NCBI GenBank assembly: GCA_002205965.3
Contig: NADL03000239.1
Location: forward strand, 1-64,000
DNA: 64,000 nucleotides
Reading direction: 5' to 3'
Source: Kappaphycus alvarezii
Lineage: Eukaryota; Rhodophyta; Florideophyceae; Gigartinales; Solieriaceae
Part shown: positions 21,601 to 32,720 of the stretch, piece by piece
Numbering within the stretch: position 1 is the first letter of the stretch
How the letters are laid out: each line of letters opens with the position of its first letter
Program-made: the position numbers and the translations under genes
The notes under the pieces: generated by a model
What the model saw: only the letters and a program-made list of their open reading frames with translations
What the model was told of the DNA's origin: nothing
The model's database searches: none

Positions 21601-23187
21601 CCGTGGTTGACGGCATGCCGCCGCTGTCAGCATCTGAAGATGATGCAGAGCTGACCAAGCGCAAGCCTTAAGTGATTTACCGGTCATTGAAGAACCGTTC
21701 AGGGATGAACTTTTTTGACGTGCTTGCAGATATACAGCAGGCAGAGCGTGATCGACAAAGGGTTCAAGATGCTCTTGATACCCCACCTTTCAACATTGCG
21801 TACATCGGCGTGCACATCACTGAATTCTTGACGCACAACGATCCACGGATGAATAGCGCAAACTTCCGAGTGGAGAAGGTGAAAGAAATCACCGGTCTGA
21901 AGGAACGAAAAGTATGGAAGGTGATCCCCAAAGATGATGTGCCCAAGGATGCAAACATACTGGGTGGACGTTTCGTTCTCTCCATAAAGAACATCGGTAC
22001 AAAGGATGAGACCGAGAAAGCTCGTTATATTGCACAAGGTTACAACGACAGGGATAAGCCCTACATGGTCCACGACATATCTACATTATGTCAATCCTCT
22101 ATACGCTTGAATCTCTCTGTTGCTGCTATCAAAGGTTTCCGCATCTTCTCTCATGACGTGAATCAGGCATACGTGCAGAGCAAGGATAGGATGAGCAGAC
22201 TTATATTCATCTTACCTAAACGCGAGGACCTAGAGACAGTCGGTATCACCGAGGATGAGTTGTTGAAACTCCTCCGACCGTTGTATGGGACATGCGATGC
22301 CGGGGATTATTGGGGAGTCGCAGTCCGTTTTCATGTCGAGGGGGATTTGGAAATGTCACCAACAGTTTGCGACCCTGCTCTCTACGTGAAGGTTTCCGAT
22401 GGAGAGCTTTAGGGAATGATCGGGATACATGTTGACGATAATCTTCATGCAGGGACACCGGACTTTGAGAAGCTCACTCTCGAGAGTCTGAAGAAGTTTG
22501 ACTCTAAGCCCAGAACTTATGATTTTTGATTTCTTCGGCTCTGTCATTAAGACCACAGGACCATCTCAATTCGAGATATCACAGAAGCGTCATGTTGAAA
22601 GGCTTCCGATGGCTCCTAAGGACTGTACGTTCGAGGAATTCAGGAAGCTCCGCGCGATGTTGGCCTGGTTATCCAATACACATCCTGAGCTGTGCTGCCT
22701 GATAAACAAGACGGCCCAAGTGACTGAGGAGACTTTCTCGAAAACGAAGATCGCTGAGTTTAACAAGGCTGCAAAATTGGTGAAAGATGGCAACGTTACC
22801 GCTCTCAAGTACGAGCCATTGGATGTTAGTAATCTTTGCCTCAAGATGTACGCAGACGCTGCTTTTGCGACAAACGATGACCTCTCTTCCCAACTAGGGT
22901 ATTTAATTATCTTAGCCGACAAAACTGGAAAGTGTCACGTATTTGACTATTCCAGTAAGAAGTCTAAGAGGATAGTCCGCTCGATCATGGGTGGAGAAGT
23001 ATACGCCTTTGTCGATGGATTTGATCGCTCTTTTACTCTTCGGAATGATATTGAATTGATGTTGGGCCGCAAGGTCCCTCAAGTGAAGCAATTGTTCGAT
23101 TCTATTACAAAAGGTCAATCTACGAAAAAGAAGCGACTAATGATTGACATCTTGGCTGCACGTGAAGCGTACAAAGGTATGAAGTAG
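18673..23187 (+). pseudogene. gag-pol region of copia-A
   Basis: Gag begins MSQEDTAGSS. Parts in order: Gag; one CCHC knuckle (CFNCGDPNHMLRDC, near 19,860); protease with C-V-D-S-G-A (near 20,250); integrase with an HHCC region (HRHFYH...CEVC, 20,640-20,770) and catalytic motifs CLDLM, ATDQGP and the ESHNALGVGERY segment; RT with HDVNQAYVQS (near 22,155) and HVDDN (near 22,432); RNase H with YADAAFATND and MGGEVYA (22,850-23,010). The order PR-IN-RT-RH is diagnostic of Ty1/copia. Broken in several places; a fossil. Confidence 0.88.
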
Positions 23188-23341
23188 GATTAGTTGGCTC
23201 AAATGACAATCTTGCAGATGGTTTGTCAAAAGTGAAGGACAATGGGGCACTGGTTGCACTTTTGCAATCTGGAGTTGACACATGTGCTGTCCAGCAATGA
23301 ATAGTACGAAAGGATTAAGCTCCCAAATAGAAATGCGGGAG

Positions 23342-23603
23342 TGTGGATTTCATGGGTAGATCATACTGTTTTGGGTAGCTTGAACCGGGTGTTATTTTGT
23401 GTTGAATTTTCTACGTTTGTTTTTGTACTGGCAGATATTAAATTGGATCGCAAACCAGGAGAGAACTCCGCGTTTTCTCCCGGCCGCCGTTGTTTTGTTC
23501 TTTGTAACCGTCTTGTCCAGCTACCCCGCCGACGGAGCTAGCTGATCCACAAGACAACTGGGTCGGTCGAAGGCCCAGCGCTGAGAACATCACAGGGCAA
23601 CGA
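23342..23603 (+). repeat. 3' LTR of copia-A
   Basis: 262 bp, preceded by the purine-rich run AGAAATGCGGGAG, and followed by aattat of the interrupted solo LTR. Confidence 0.88.
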
Positions 23604-23824
23604 AAATTATAGCCTACATAATATGAAAAAACCCAACTGTAGGACATAAAAATTATTTCACACTGAATTCAGCATAAAATAGTGCCAGTGTAAAATAGAT
23701 GAAATTATTCCTTGATGACTCATAATAAATATAAATTGTGGGCCTCAATAAAAATATTGCTTCACAATTCAGCATCACTGTAGGACACCCGGATAGAGAT
23801 TAAAATATTTGGTCAATTTTAACA

Positions 23825-23870
23825 TTAAACTTCTTTCTTCTTAAAATAACCCAAAAAATTCCCCCGTACA
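23825..23870. other. Deletion junction in the array unit before RLE2
   Basis: After the solo LTR the unit resumes at the tract normally found before RLE1, but at TCTTAAAATAA (23,839-23,849) it switches to the tract normally found before RLE2. In the reference unit the same 11-mer occurs before both blocks, about 1.1 kb apart. RLE1 is missing here, consistent with deletion between these short direct repeats. Confidence 0.85.
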
Positions 23871-24473
23871 GTACTGCGCCGCCGCCCACTTCCGCACTGT
23901 CCCCACCCTGGATTCCTACGGACACCATGCCTCTGTCTGTTCCTGCGCCGACGGCTCCATTCGGCGCCACAATTGTGTTCGCGACCGCCCTATTTCCGAG
24001 GTATCACGCTTATCAATTGGGATTCGCCCTGTCCGGGAATGGACCTTCCCGCAAGACTTGCCCCGACCCTCCAACTCCCGCCGCCGCCTCGACATCTACA
24101 TCGATGATGTCCAGTTCTCTCCCGTCCCCCAGGGCTACGACGTCACTGTCATCAGCCCCCACTCCGCTCCATACGCCCAACAGCGGATTCACACGCCCCT
24201 CGCTACCCTTACTGCATCTCAGCGCGCGAAATCACTCCGCTATGGCCACCTCTGAGCCGAACTACGTATCGACTTCCACCCGATGGCTTTCCATGATACG
24301 GGTCTGCCGGTCCCGGTGCTGAACGAGGTCTGTCCAGAATTGCTGAGTACATCGCTCTACGGAAAGGCAGTAGCCCTGCCTTCGAGCGCGATCGCTTGTT
24401 CACGATTATCAGCTCGCTCATACAACAACGAACTTCTGTCGCGATCAACCGACGACAACTCAACCGCTCCTAG
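23871..24473 (+). pseudogene. RLE2: LINE C-terminal endonuclease-like fragment (copy before S2)
   Basis: The frame shows SYGHHASVCSCADG...RRHNCVRD (zinc region and following basic helix), RRRLDIYIDD...YDVTVISPH (endonuclease core) and a C-terminal segment FDVYGSAGPGAERG...RRQLNRS in the better copies. The upstream RT is absent. A TGA interrupts the frame after RYGHL, where relatives have a Cys, and all units share it. This copy also has a local indel near 24,291. A fossil LINE piece fixed in the array. Confidence 0.8.
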
Positions 24474-24631
24474 CTCGGATAGATTTTTTCTCTTTTGAGG
24501 GCCGCTAGCCCCTCCTTTTCTGCTTGGTAAAGCCTTCTTCTTCTTCTAAAGTCTCGCAGTAGACGCACCCCCCATATCTCATAATGGGGGGAATGATGGC
24601 GTAGTTTACTTCGTCGTCTGACACTTTTAGC

Positions 24632-24807
24632 GAGGGGAATCCGGTGTTTTACTCTTGGAAGATATATCCGGTCTATCCCATGGTTTTCCAGACAACCGCA
24701 ATCAACTCAAAAAGGGTATACCGACACAGTAATGGGGAAGGAACTACGCTCCCTAAAATGCTACCTTCAGGCCAGCCATCAAGCAGGCCGCATTGGACAT
24801 GACGGCT
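24632..24807 (-). mobile_element. 5'-truncated LINE A tail (copy before S2)
   Basis: Reverse complement of the last ~175 bp of LINE A (compare 1,066-1,242): the end of the coding frame around CCAATGCGGCCTGCTTGATG, then the tail containing TTGTCTGGAAAACCATGG. It lies in the same place in every unit, so it was inserted before the array amplified. Confidence 0.85.
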
Positions 24808-25048
24808 TTCAAATGTAAACCACCCAAAAATTTCTCCCTCTCCGAGCGAGAAGGGGAGTCCACAAGCAAAACAGCCGCATTGGAGGTTCCTGCCAACGCA
24901 GAGACCCAGTTTAAGAGAATACCTTACACATTATAAATCATGCTTAGGTATGCCCCTTTGGGCGCCACTGCCTCTAATTAATAAAGCGTCAACGCTTTCC
25001 CTCCCTTAGAAACCTAGCGCTGTCGCCAGTCGCGCAATGGAACGGGTT

Positions 25049-25398
25049 CCGATACTAAACTGGATTATTTAGTTGAGAAGTATTGGATGGATTCATTACT
25101 ACCAGGCCTTGCCGGTGAGAGTGAAGGCCATGAATGTGGGAAATGCGTTTGTAAGAAGATGGAATTGGCTGAAGCCAAGCGAATCATGGACTAGAAAAGT
25201 TCTCCGGGTACTAAAGCGTGTGAAATGAAGCGAAGCAACCTGGCGTATATCATTCAAAAGTACAGAAGAGGACAAAGAGAGACTACCTTAACGTTAGGGC
25301 CTGAGCAAGCCTATTATGACCAGATGGAATCGGACTTTGCCCACCTTCGAGCACCTTTCGCATATCGTAGTCCACACCTTGGCCCCCGTACACTGTGA
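25049..25398 (+). other. Unrecognised conserved region between LINE tail and SKP1 (copy before S2)
   Basis: Two + frames are open over part of it. One reads TKLDYLVEKYWMDSLLPGL then ...CGKCVCKKMELAEAKRIMD and stops near 25,192. The other reads KYRRGQRETTLTLGPEQAYY and stops near 25,398. An intron between them is possible but no splice pair is convincing. No family recognised. The region faces SKP1 tail to tail with about 100 bp between. Confidence 0.4.
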
Positions 25399-25502
25399 GA
25401 TAAAGTCTTGCGTGAGTATTTCCAGAGCCGGAGCTAACATGAGCGGTCTTACAGAAGAAAGATAGCCAAGTATTTCAAACTGTCCAGAGGAAGAAGCACA
25501 GC

Positions 25503-26144
25503 TCATTCCTCAACGGTGAACTCTGCAAGAACTTCCTCTGTGCTCTTACCTCTCAGCTTATCAGCCACTGCCTCGCAAGTGAGGTCTACAAGGGAATCAA
25601 CTTCAAGTAAATCAGCAGCTACCATGAGACGGATCATAGTCCAATTGTCAACATCCAAGAACCCCTTCTCCACAAACAAATTGCACCCAAGCTCACCTCG
25701 TTGAGTTCCTGAAGGCGTTGAAATTTGCAAAACTCAATGATTTTTGTGAGGATGGAAGACTTAACGTCACATATCGGAATCATTATGCCATCGATATCAT
25801 CGGCGTCTTCGAGCACACTTTGACAAAATTGATCTGCATAGCGACATCTTTGTCAACCTCGAAACTTCACCTTCTTTGCTTGTGAGCTTGACGGTAGCCG
25901 AACTGGTATCATTGGATCGAGTCGCCGGCATTATTGACTGGCTTGGTTGTGACCCAGAAGTATCGTTGAAAATGTTACCGAGTTGGTAGTTCTTTAGAAT
26001 ATTGCCTTGTTCAGTTTTGGCGTCTGGTAGGAACGACGTTAGAGATGCTCCAGTATCGTTAGCGTTTTGATCTAGAAAAGCGCGACAGAAAGGAGTATGA
26101 GGCAAGGCACTACCAGGGCCGCCGTCGTCTGAAAATCTTTTCAT
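25503..26144 (-). pseudogene. SKP1-like copy S2, frameshifted
   Basis: Same sequence as S4-S6 but with at least three one-base losses in homopolymer runs (near 25,675, 25,817 and 25,864) that break the frame, and one D-for-E change (LLEVDSLVD). The SKP1 landmarks remain in separate frames: KEGEVSR..., IMIPICDVKSSILTKIIEFC, FLDVDNWTMIRLMVAADLL. Because every break is a homopolymer length change, sequencing error is a real alternative to decay. Confidence 0.85.
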
Positions 26145-26749
26145 TGGCAATCTAAACTGAATTGTACGGTACAATTGAATGCAAGTTTATACGTACAGTA
26201 GGGGCGTTTGACCATTGCATCACTCGTAGTAAACCAACTTCAACCCATTTCACCCGAACGTCAGTGGTTACCCTACTTACAGTAGTCCTCGTCTGCGATT
26301 GCTGTTATCAAGAAAGTAAAGTATACCAACCCATTCAGGTAAACCCCAAACAGCCCAACCTGTTGCTGTTATCAGGAAAATTAAGTAAACTAACCCATCT
26401 ACCCCCACCATTAAACCCAATTTACCTCTATCGCGGTATTTGCCTTTATCAAGAAAATTAAGTGTGCCGTACCACCCCACTTACCCAAACATTTAAGTAA
26501 ACCAACCCATTTAACCCAATTCACCGGTGTACAGAAATGGAATTTACAGTACACCGTACAATGCCCAGCGCGGCATGCCTGCTCGCCGGCACTCAGCCGA
26601 CCCTGTAAGGAAGGTCATGTACTGTAGTGTTACCCATCAGCGACGACTTATCCCGCATAACGCATTAGCCGCGTGGATATAACCGACCACATCTTCCATG
26701 CACTAAAGTAGATACTGAACGCATTAAACTTCTTTCTTTAAAATAAAAA
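26145..26749. other. Array spacer upstream of SKP1 S2
   Basis: Non-coding. Contains the 17-bp palindrome (26,158-26,174), degenerate TTATCAAGAAAATTAAGTA/CCAACCCAT blocks, and the CGGTGTAC...GTACACCG hairpin near 26,525. As the only sequence 5' of SKP1 it must hold any SKP1 promoter; no clear TATA box is seen. Confidence 0.75.
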
Positions 26750-27164
26750 ATGGTCTTTCGGCTTCCCTGTCGCCCACTTCCCTGTTTCAGAGGTGTCAAA
26801 CGCCGGTCCCCGACGAACGGCTCCAGTCTGCTATCTCGTCTGAGCTTCACAGTTGGACGTTTGATCGGATCTCCCGATCATCCTCTGACCGCGACAGATC
26901 TCGCCTCCTATCCGTCCGTGAGTCGTCCGCCTGTTCAGCTTTCTCAACTTGACCGCACCCTCACCGCGGAACCTATCTGTCCTCGTAAGCTTAGATAGTC
27001 GCTGTATCTCTACGCCTCGGCCGCGCGATTTTCTCTGGTCATGATCGATGTCCGGTATGTGCTCGCCGTTCCAACGACGTCGCCCCGTTGCTCGATCCCC
27101 TGGGCAATGCCCTCACCTGTAAGTACAACGATGGGCAGACTCCTCGCCACAATGTCTTGCGTAA
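26750..27164 (+). pseudogene. RLE1: LINE C-terminal fragment, first part (before copia-B)
   Basis: An upstream open stretch (26,750-26,998) is followed, one frame over, by AVSLRLG...RCPVCARRSNDVAPLLDPLG, the zinc region of an RLE-type LINE. The frame is cut at 27,164 by copia-B and resumes at 32,721. The last five bases, cgtaa, are the copia-B target site. Confidence 0.8.
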
Positions 27165-27717
27165 TGTGAAAATTGACCAAATATTTTAATCTCTATCCCG
27201 GTGTCCTACAGTGATGCTGAATTGTGGAGCAATATTTTTATTGAGGCCCACAATTTATATTTATTATGAATCATCAAGGAATAATTTTATCTATTTTACA
27301 CTGGCACTATTTTATGCTGAATTCAGTGTGAAATAATTTTTATGTCCTACAGTTGGGTTTTTATATTATACAGGCTATAATTACTACATTTATGCTACCA
27401 ACAAATTATTATCTGGATGATTGCTTACCTGGAAAATACTGCAATAATTATTGCTGAGCCTAAATTATGTCTACCAAAATTATTGAACGGCTCACCTGAT
27501 TTTTGTAGCAGGTTCACCCTGGCGTAGAGTATAAGTAGTCTAGGTTGTTAGAAATATTTTTACATCCTCGGGCTATCGAAATATCCCCTCGATCAGATAT
27601 TATTAAATTTGGTTTTCTATTCATTATTCATTCTAAGTCCGATTGTGGCATTTACTTATTTATTCAAGTTGGAACTATTTATTATTATTTGGATCTACCT
27701 ATCCCAATTATTTTGCA
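27165..27717 (+). repeat. 5' LTR of copia-B
   Basis: TGTGAAAATTGACC...TTATTTTGCA. The same LTR occurs as the solo LTR at 15,200-23,824 in the opposite orientation. Confidence 0.94.
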
Positions 27718-27720
27718 GTT

Positions 27721-30700
27721 ATGGGCCCAGATCGCCCCGAAATTCCCTCAAGGCCGAAATTTTCATGGGATCTTCGCACGGCTCCTTGGACGGATGGTAA
27801 GGACCTCAAGAAAAATATTTTGATGCTGTTCAAAAATGGAAATCTGTTCATGATTTATTACCAGCATCAAATTCTAATAAGGTTCCTAAGGCAGTACAAG
27901 GTCTTGTCTTACAATCACAATTATTTGGACGAGCTCTTGATATTTGTAAGAAAATTCCAGACACAGAAATTCAGTCTGAAAATGGTGCATTAGCGATTGC
28001 TAACGCTATTCATAAGGTGGATCCTCTTTCATCTATATCAGATACCTTTCAAAAAATCTTATATCTATTGCACACTACTCGTGGTGACAGTGAGTCTTTC
28101 AAAAATTTTGAATCACGGTTTATGCCTCAAATTGCCCGATTTCATTCATCTACTGGTACTTCGAAATTACCTGAAGCACTGGTATCATTTTTGCTCCTGG
28201 CTAATTCCAAAATTGATTCAAACCAGCGAGTATCTATTTTGGCTGCTGCTTCTCCGAAGCATGAAGAAGCCGATTTGGAAAAAGGAAAAATCCTAGAATT
28301 AATCAAATATTCAGAAATATCATCTATTATTCGTGCATGTGATAAACCAAAAAATACAAATCAAATATATGGAAATGCTCAAAAATATATCTCTTCAAAT
28401 CAATCAAATATTTCATACGGAGAAAAGAAAAATTTCAAGAAAAATAATAAGCAAAGATTATCTCCTGAAGACTTTGCTGCGCTCAAGGCAAAATCAACTT
28501 GTGACCGATGTGGAGAAATTGGCCATTGGGCCTATGAAAAAGATAAATGCAAGAGTGCTAAAAATTATCATAAAGGTTCATCATCTAGAATGGGAAATGC
28601 AGAAAATATCAAAGACAAAAATGATTCTGGTTCGTAACATTTCATATGGTAAAAACGGTGCTTGATTCTCCGTCAAATACGTTATACCCAGGTCCGTTAC
28701 TTGATGATGGAGCACCGTATAGTGGAATGGGTATTGTTGAATTACGAGCACTTTCGAAATTTATTTTACCGAAATGGAATGGAATTCTTGATGAACTTCC
28801 TGAATGTATCAAGGACACGCCCTTCTGGCAATACGGAAATGGCGACCACTCAAGCAAAAAAAATGATCGGTTCAATATTTTTATCAGCTATTTCAGACAA
28901 TGGAAATCAGGTTAAAATAAGGCATCTAATAATCAGTGGATCATCTCAATGGGTTATTGGAAGAAATATCACAAGAAAATCAAATATTATTCATATGACG
29001 GACAATCGCATCGAGTTCGAGTCCGCAAATAATTCAATCGATTCTATAACATTGGTGGATCATGGTCATCATTGTTATGTACCTGGAAATATATTTATAC
29101 AATCATCCGAACCTATTGAAAACTCATTTCTATCAGCAATTTGTTCCAACAATATCAATACATCAAAAAATATATCTTGGGCTGAAAAGAAGAAAATAAT
29201 TAATAAGGTTCACAAACATGTATGTGGTCACTCAAATTATGATGATATAAAACTATTGTTACAAAGAAATTTTATATGGGACGATGAATGCAAAAAATAT
29301 TTATCAAGCATAATTGACTCCTGCAAATTTTGTGATGTCACAAAAAAACCATCTCATCCTCGTGCAGTATCTTTAAGCTCTATATCTCGCGGATTTAATG
29401 AATTGGTTTGTGTGGATCATTTTTTTGTGGAAAACTTGGATATTTTTCACATTATGGACTCAGTTACCAGGTATTCAACTGGTTCAATAGTGCCCTCTTT
29501 AAGGATGGAAAATTGCGTTGATTGTATTGAGACTCTCTGGTTAACACCATTTTGGGACCCTAACTATTTAATGGGAGATCAGGCGTTTGACAATGATAAT
29601 TTTAGAAGCTATCTTGAGGAAAGAGGAATTTCGTTTTGTCCTATTGGTTCCCGCCGCCATAACAAAAATTATATTGAGTCAAAACATAAAATATTGAGAG
29701 ACATTTATATCCGTTTAAAAATATCCGATTCTTCTGCAAGTAATACGGTTCGTATTGCTCGAATGTTTCAAATATCGAATGATTTATATGGAAATGATGT
29801 TGTTTCTTCATACGAGCTTGCCACTGGTCACACTCGACCCATCGATAATTCTGGTCCTCGAAGTCTACCAAATGATTTAAGAGAAGCTCATAATGAGCTA
29901 ATAGCCAAGAGGAAATTAAATCTTATTCTAAAATCAAAGTCTGTGACCGATATTCCAATTAATGTTGGCGATATTGTGGAAATTTTTATTCATCTACCAA
30001 ATCAGAAAAAGGATCTTGGTCATCGCCCAAACCAGTATTGAAATTCGACAAAAAATCTCTTATCGTCACAGTACCTGGATCCAATGGAAAATTTATACAT
30101 GCTGCAATTGAAGATGTCCGACATTCCGTTTCATCTAATGAACTAGCATACCAAATTCAAAAGGCAAATGATTTATTGAATCAGTCTATTGAATATTCTG
30201 TGGAAGATATTTCTGATGAAACAAATATTACCGAAGTGAAGAATGTGGGCGAAAACAATTTTGACGATCATTCTGATGATGGTAATTTTAACCCAAATAT
30301 GAATACTGATGTCGAAAAATATAATGAATCAGAAATTGATGGAAATTTATCAGAATCTAAAAACATATTATCTCTCGAACATGTTCCGATTGAATCTGAA
30401 CTTAGTTCCCTGCACCCTGAAAATTTAATTCATATCCCTATTGATGAAAACGATGGAATTGATGCGCATGAAATTGAGTTGTTACCTGGAACGGAATTGA
30501 AATCATCTGAACAAAAAGATCTGAGTTTTTATCATAAAAGGTTTGGATCTAAAGAATTTTTACTTCATCAAGCATCTGGACTTCCATCTCATATTATTTC
30601 AAATGCGTACAATACGGAAGAAAATAATTTTCTCACTACGTGTTCAAAAATTCATGTTTCAAAAATTCCTCCCGACTCGAATGTAATATCCAGTCACGTT

Positions 30701-32133
30701 TTATACAAAATAAAAATTTTGGATGATGGAAAATATTATTGCAAGGCTCGAATTGCTCCGCATGGAAATGAGGACAAGGAGAAAAATAATTTGAGAACTG
30801 ATTCGGAATCTTGTTCTCCGATGGCAATTAGAATTCTCTTATCAATTGCTACAATTTTTAAATGGAATTTATCAAAGGTTGATGTGAAGTCTGCATTTTT
30901 ACAATCTGGATCAGCATTACGAGATGTTTATGTGAGACCTCCTCGGGAATGCTCCGAAAAATCCTTCTATTGGTTATTACTGTCTGCTTCATATGGGTTA
31001 GTCAACGCGAATGCAAAATGGCAAATACACTCTGATAATACTTTCTTTGACCTCGGATTGAAATCAGTCGTTTATATACCCCAATTATTTTTCATGAGTT
31101 TAAAAGGATCCTTAATTCTGCTTGTTGTTAAATTGGTCGATGATATACTTATTACTGGACAAAAAAAATTAAGAAGCAATTTATCCAAGATCTTGGGAAA
31201 GTATATAAGCTTGGTACAATCGTACATAGTCCTGGATCTTTTTATTTCAATGGAGTTAAAATCATGCAGTTTGATGACTATAAAATTAATGTCTCAGCTG
31301 ATGATAAGCTAAATGGACTGGAACCCCATTCAATATCAAGAAATCGTCGAAAACAACCTGATGAAGAAATGAACTCATTTGAAAACTTTGCTTTTAATTC
31401 GTTAAACGGATCAATTGTCTATTTGGGTATGGTTGCATCTCCAGTGTCTGCCTTTACAGCAAGTTATTTACAACAGAAAAGGTCAAATCCGTTGGTTCGT
31501 GATTTATCTATCCAATCTTCTATGCTTCGGAATTTAAAATCTTTTGGTTCTACAAGCACGTATCGGCGCCCGGAAGTTTCTGGAAATTTCAATTTATCAG
31601 TTGTTGTTTTTTCTGATGCAGGAAAACCAGCCGGATCGACAAATGCTCAACTTGGATGTATTGGTGGGTTGCTAATTGGCTCCTTAAATTGTAATTCAAT
31701 ATTTCATACAATTTATTGGCATTCACATCTATCTCGGCGTCCTGTTAAATCTATTGCATCTGGTGAAATATTGGCTGCTGGTGAAGCTATCGAGGAAGGA
31801 AAAATTATTGCAGCAGCATACAGTACACTTCTAAATATCAATATTCCTCTTCATGTTGCTGTTGATTCAAAAGATCTATTCAGCTCTCTATCTACTTGTC
31901 GTGTGCCTGAAGATAAATCTATTAGAGCGGATGTTCAATTAATTCGATATAATTTCGAAACGAACAAAATCAAGAAAATGCTATGGATACCTGGTTCAAT
32001 TAATCCTTCCGACCCGCTCACAAAAAAGGACAGTCCTGTATCTGACATGCTCAAGCTCCTTTTATTTGATGGATCTATACCTATGGATATGAGTAATATT
32101 TTATCTCGGGATTCATCTCAGTCAACAGGATAA
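27721..32133 (+). pseudogene. gag-pol region of copia-B
   Basis: The first ATG is only 3 bp after the LTR (MGPDRPEIPSRPKFSWDLR), so any primer site (TGGGCCCAGATCGCC, from 27,722) would overlap the coding start. Parts: Gag; a knuckle C-x2-C-x3-G-H-W-x6-C (CDRCGEIGHW, near 28,505); a weak protease region (IISGSSQWVIGR, near 28,930); integrase with C-x2-C (CKFCDV), VCVDHFF, GDQAFDNDNF and KNYIESKHKILRD; RT with KVDVKSAFLQS (near 30,880) and LVDDILITG (near 31,135); RNase H with VVFSDAGKPAGS and ASGEILAAGEA. The protease lacks an obvious D-S/T-G, with S-G-S in its place. Fossil with a few breaks. Confidence 0.88.
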
Positions 32134-32163
32134 ATTTAATTCAATATTTCAAAGAGGAAGTAG

Positions 32164-32720
32164 TGTGAAAATTGACCAAATATTTTAATCTCTATCCCGG
32201 TGTCCTACAGTGATGCTGAATTGTGGAGCAATATTTTTATTGAGGCCCACAATTTATATTTATTATGAATCATCAAGGAATAATTTTATCTATTTTACAC
32301 TGGCACTATTTTATGCTGAATTCAGTGTGAAATAATTTTTATGTCCTACAGTTGGGTTTTTATATTATACAGGCTATAATTACTACATTTATGCTACCAA
32401 CAAACTATTATCTGGATGATTGCTTACCTGGAAAATACTGCAATAATTATTGCTGAGCCTAAATTATGTCTACCAAAATTATTGAACGGCTCACCTGATT
32501 TTTGTAGCAGGTTCACCCTGGCGTAGAGTATAAGTAGTCTAGGTTGTTAGAAATATTTTTACATCCTCGGGCTATCGAAATATCCCCCCTCGATCAGATA
32601 TTATTAAATTTGGTTTTCTATTCATTATTCATTCTAAGTCCGATTGTGGCATTTTTATTTATTTATTCAAGTTGGAACTATTTATTATTATTTGGATCTA
32701 CCTATCCCAATTATTTTGCA
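32164..32720 (+). repeat. 3' LTR of copia-B
   Basis: 557 bp. Differs from the 5' LTR by very few bases, mainly short run-length changes. Confidence 0.94.

Larger units (their letters stand above)
16252..23603 (+). mobile_element. Ty1/copia LTR element, copia-A family (fossil), nested in solo LTR
   Basis: Two 262-bp LTRs (16,252-16,513 and 23,342-23,603) flank an unusually long leader, then gag, protease, integrase, RT and RNase H; integrase before RT makes it Ty1/copia. The flanks share aattat (16,246-16,251 and 23,605-23,610), so the target duplication is 5-6 bp, with one ambiguous base at the right edge. The LTR 3' end reads CAACGA rather than the usual CA. The LTRs differ at about ten positions (~4%), so it is moderately old. 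Broken in roughly eight places. Confidence 0.9.
15200..23824 (-). mobile_element. Copia-B solo LTR, split by two nested insertions (fossil)
   Basis: Three pieces (15,200-15,422, 16,132-16,251 and 23,611-23,824) align in order to the reverse complement of the copia-B LTR. They sum to about 557 bp, the full length of the copia-B LTR at 32,164-32,720. The outer flanks carry the duplication ttaaa (15,195-15,199 and 23,825-23,829). No copia-B internal sequence is present, so this is a solo LTR left by LTR-LTR recombination. It was later invaded by LINE B and by copia-A. Confidence 0.93.
27165..32720 (+). mobile_element. Ty1/copia LTR element, copia-B family, two LTRs (fossil, young)
   Basis: LTRs of 553 bp (27,165-27,717) and 557 bp (32,164-32,720), TG...CA, nearly identical (a handful of differences, about 1% or less). 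The target duplication is cgtaa/cgtag (27,160-27,164 and 32,721-32,725), one mismatch. Internal order: Gag, knuckle, integrase, RT, RNase H. It is strikingly AT-rich compared with everything around it. Broken in about four places, otherwise complete. The purine run AAAGAGGAAGTAG precedes the 3' LTR. It split RLE1 of this unit. Confidence 0.95.
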
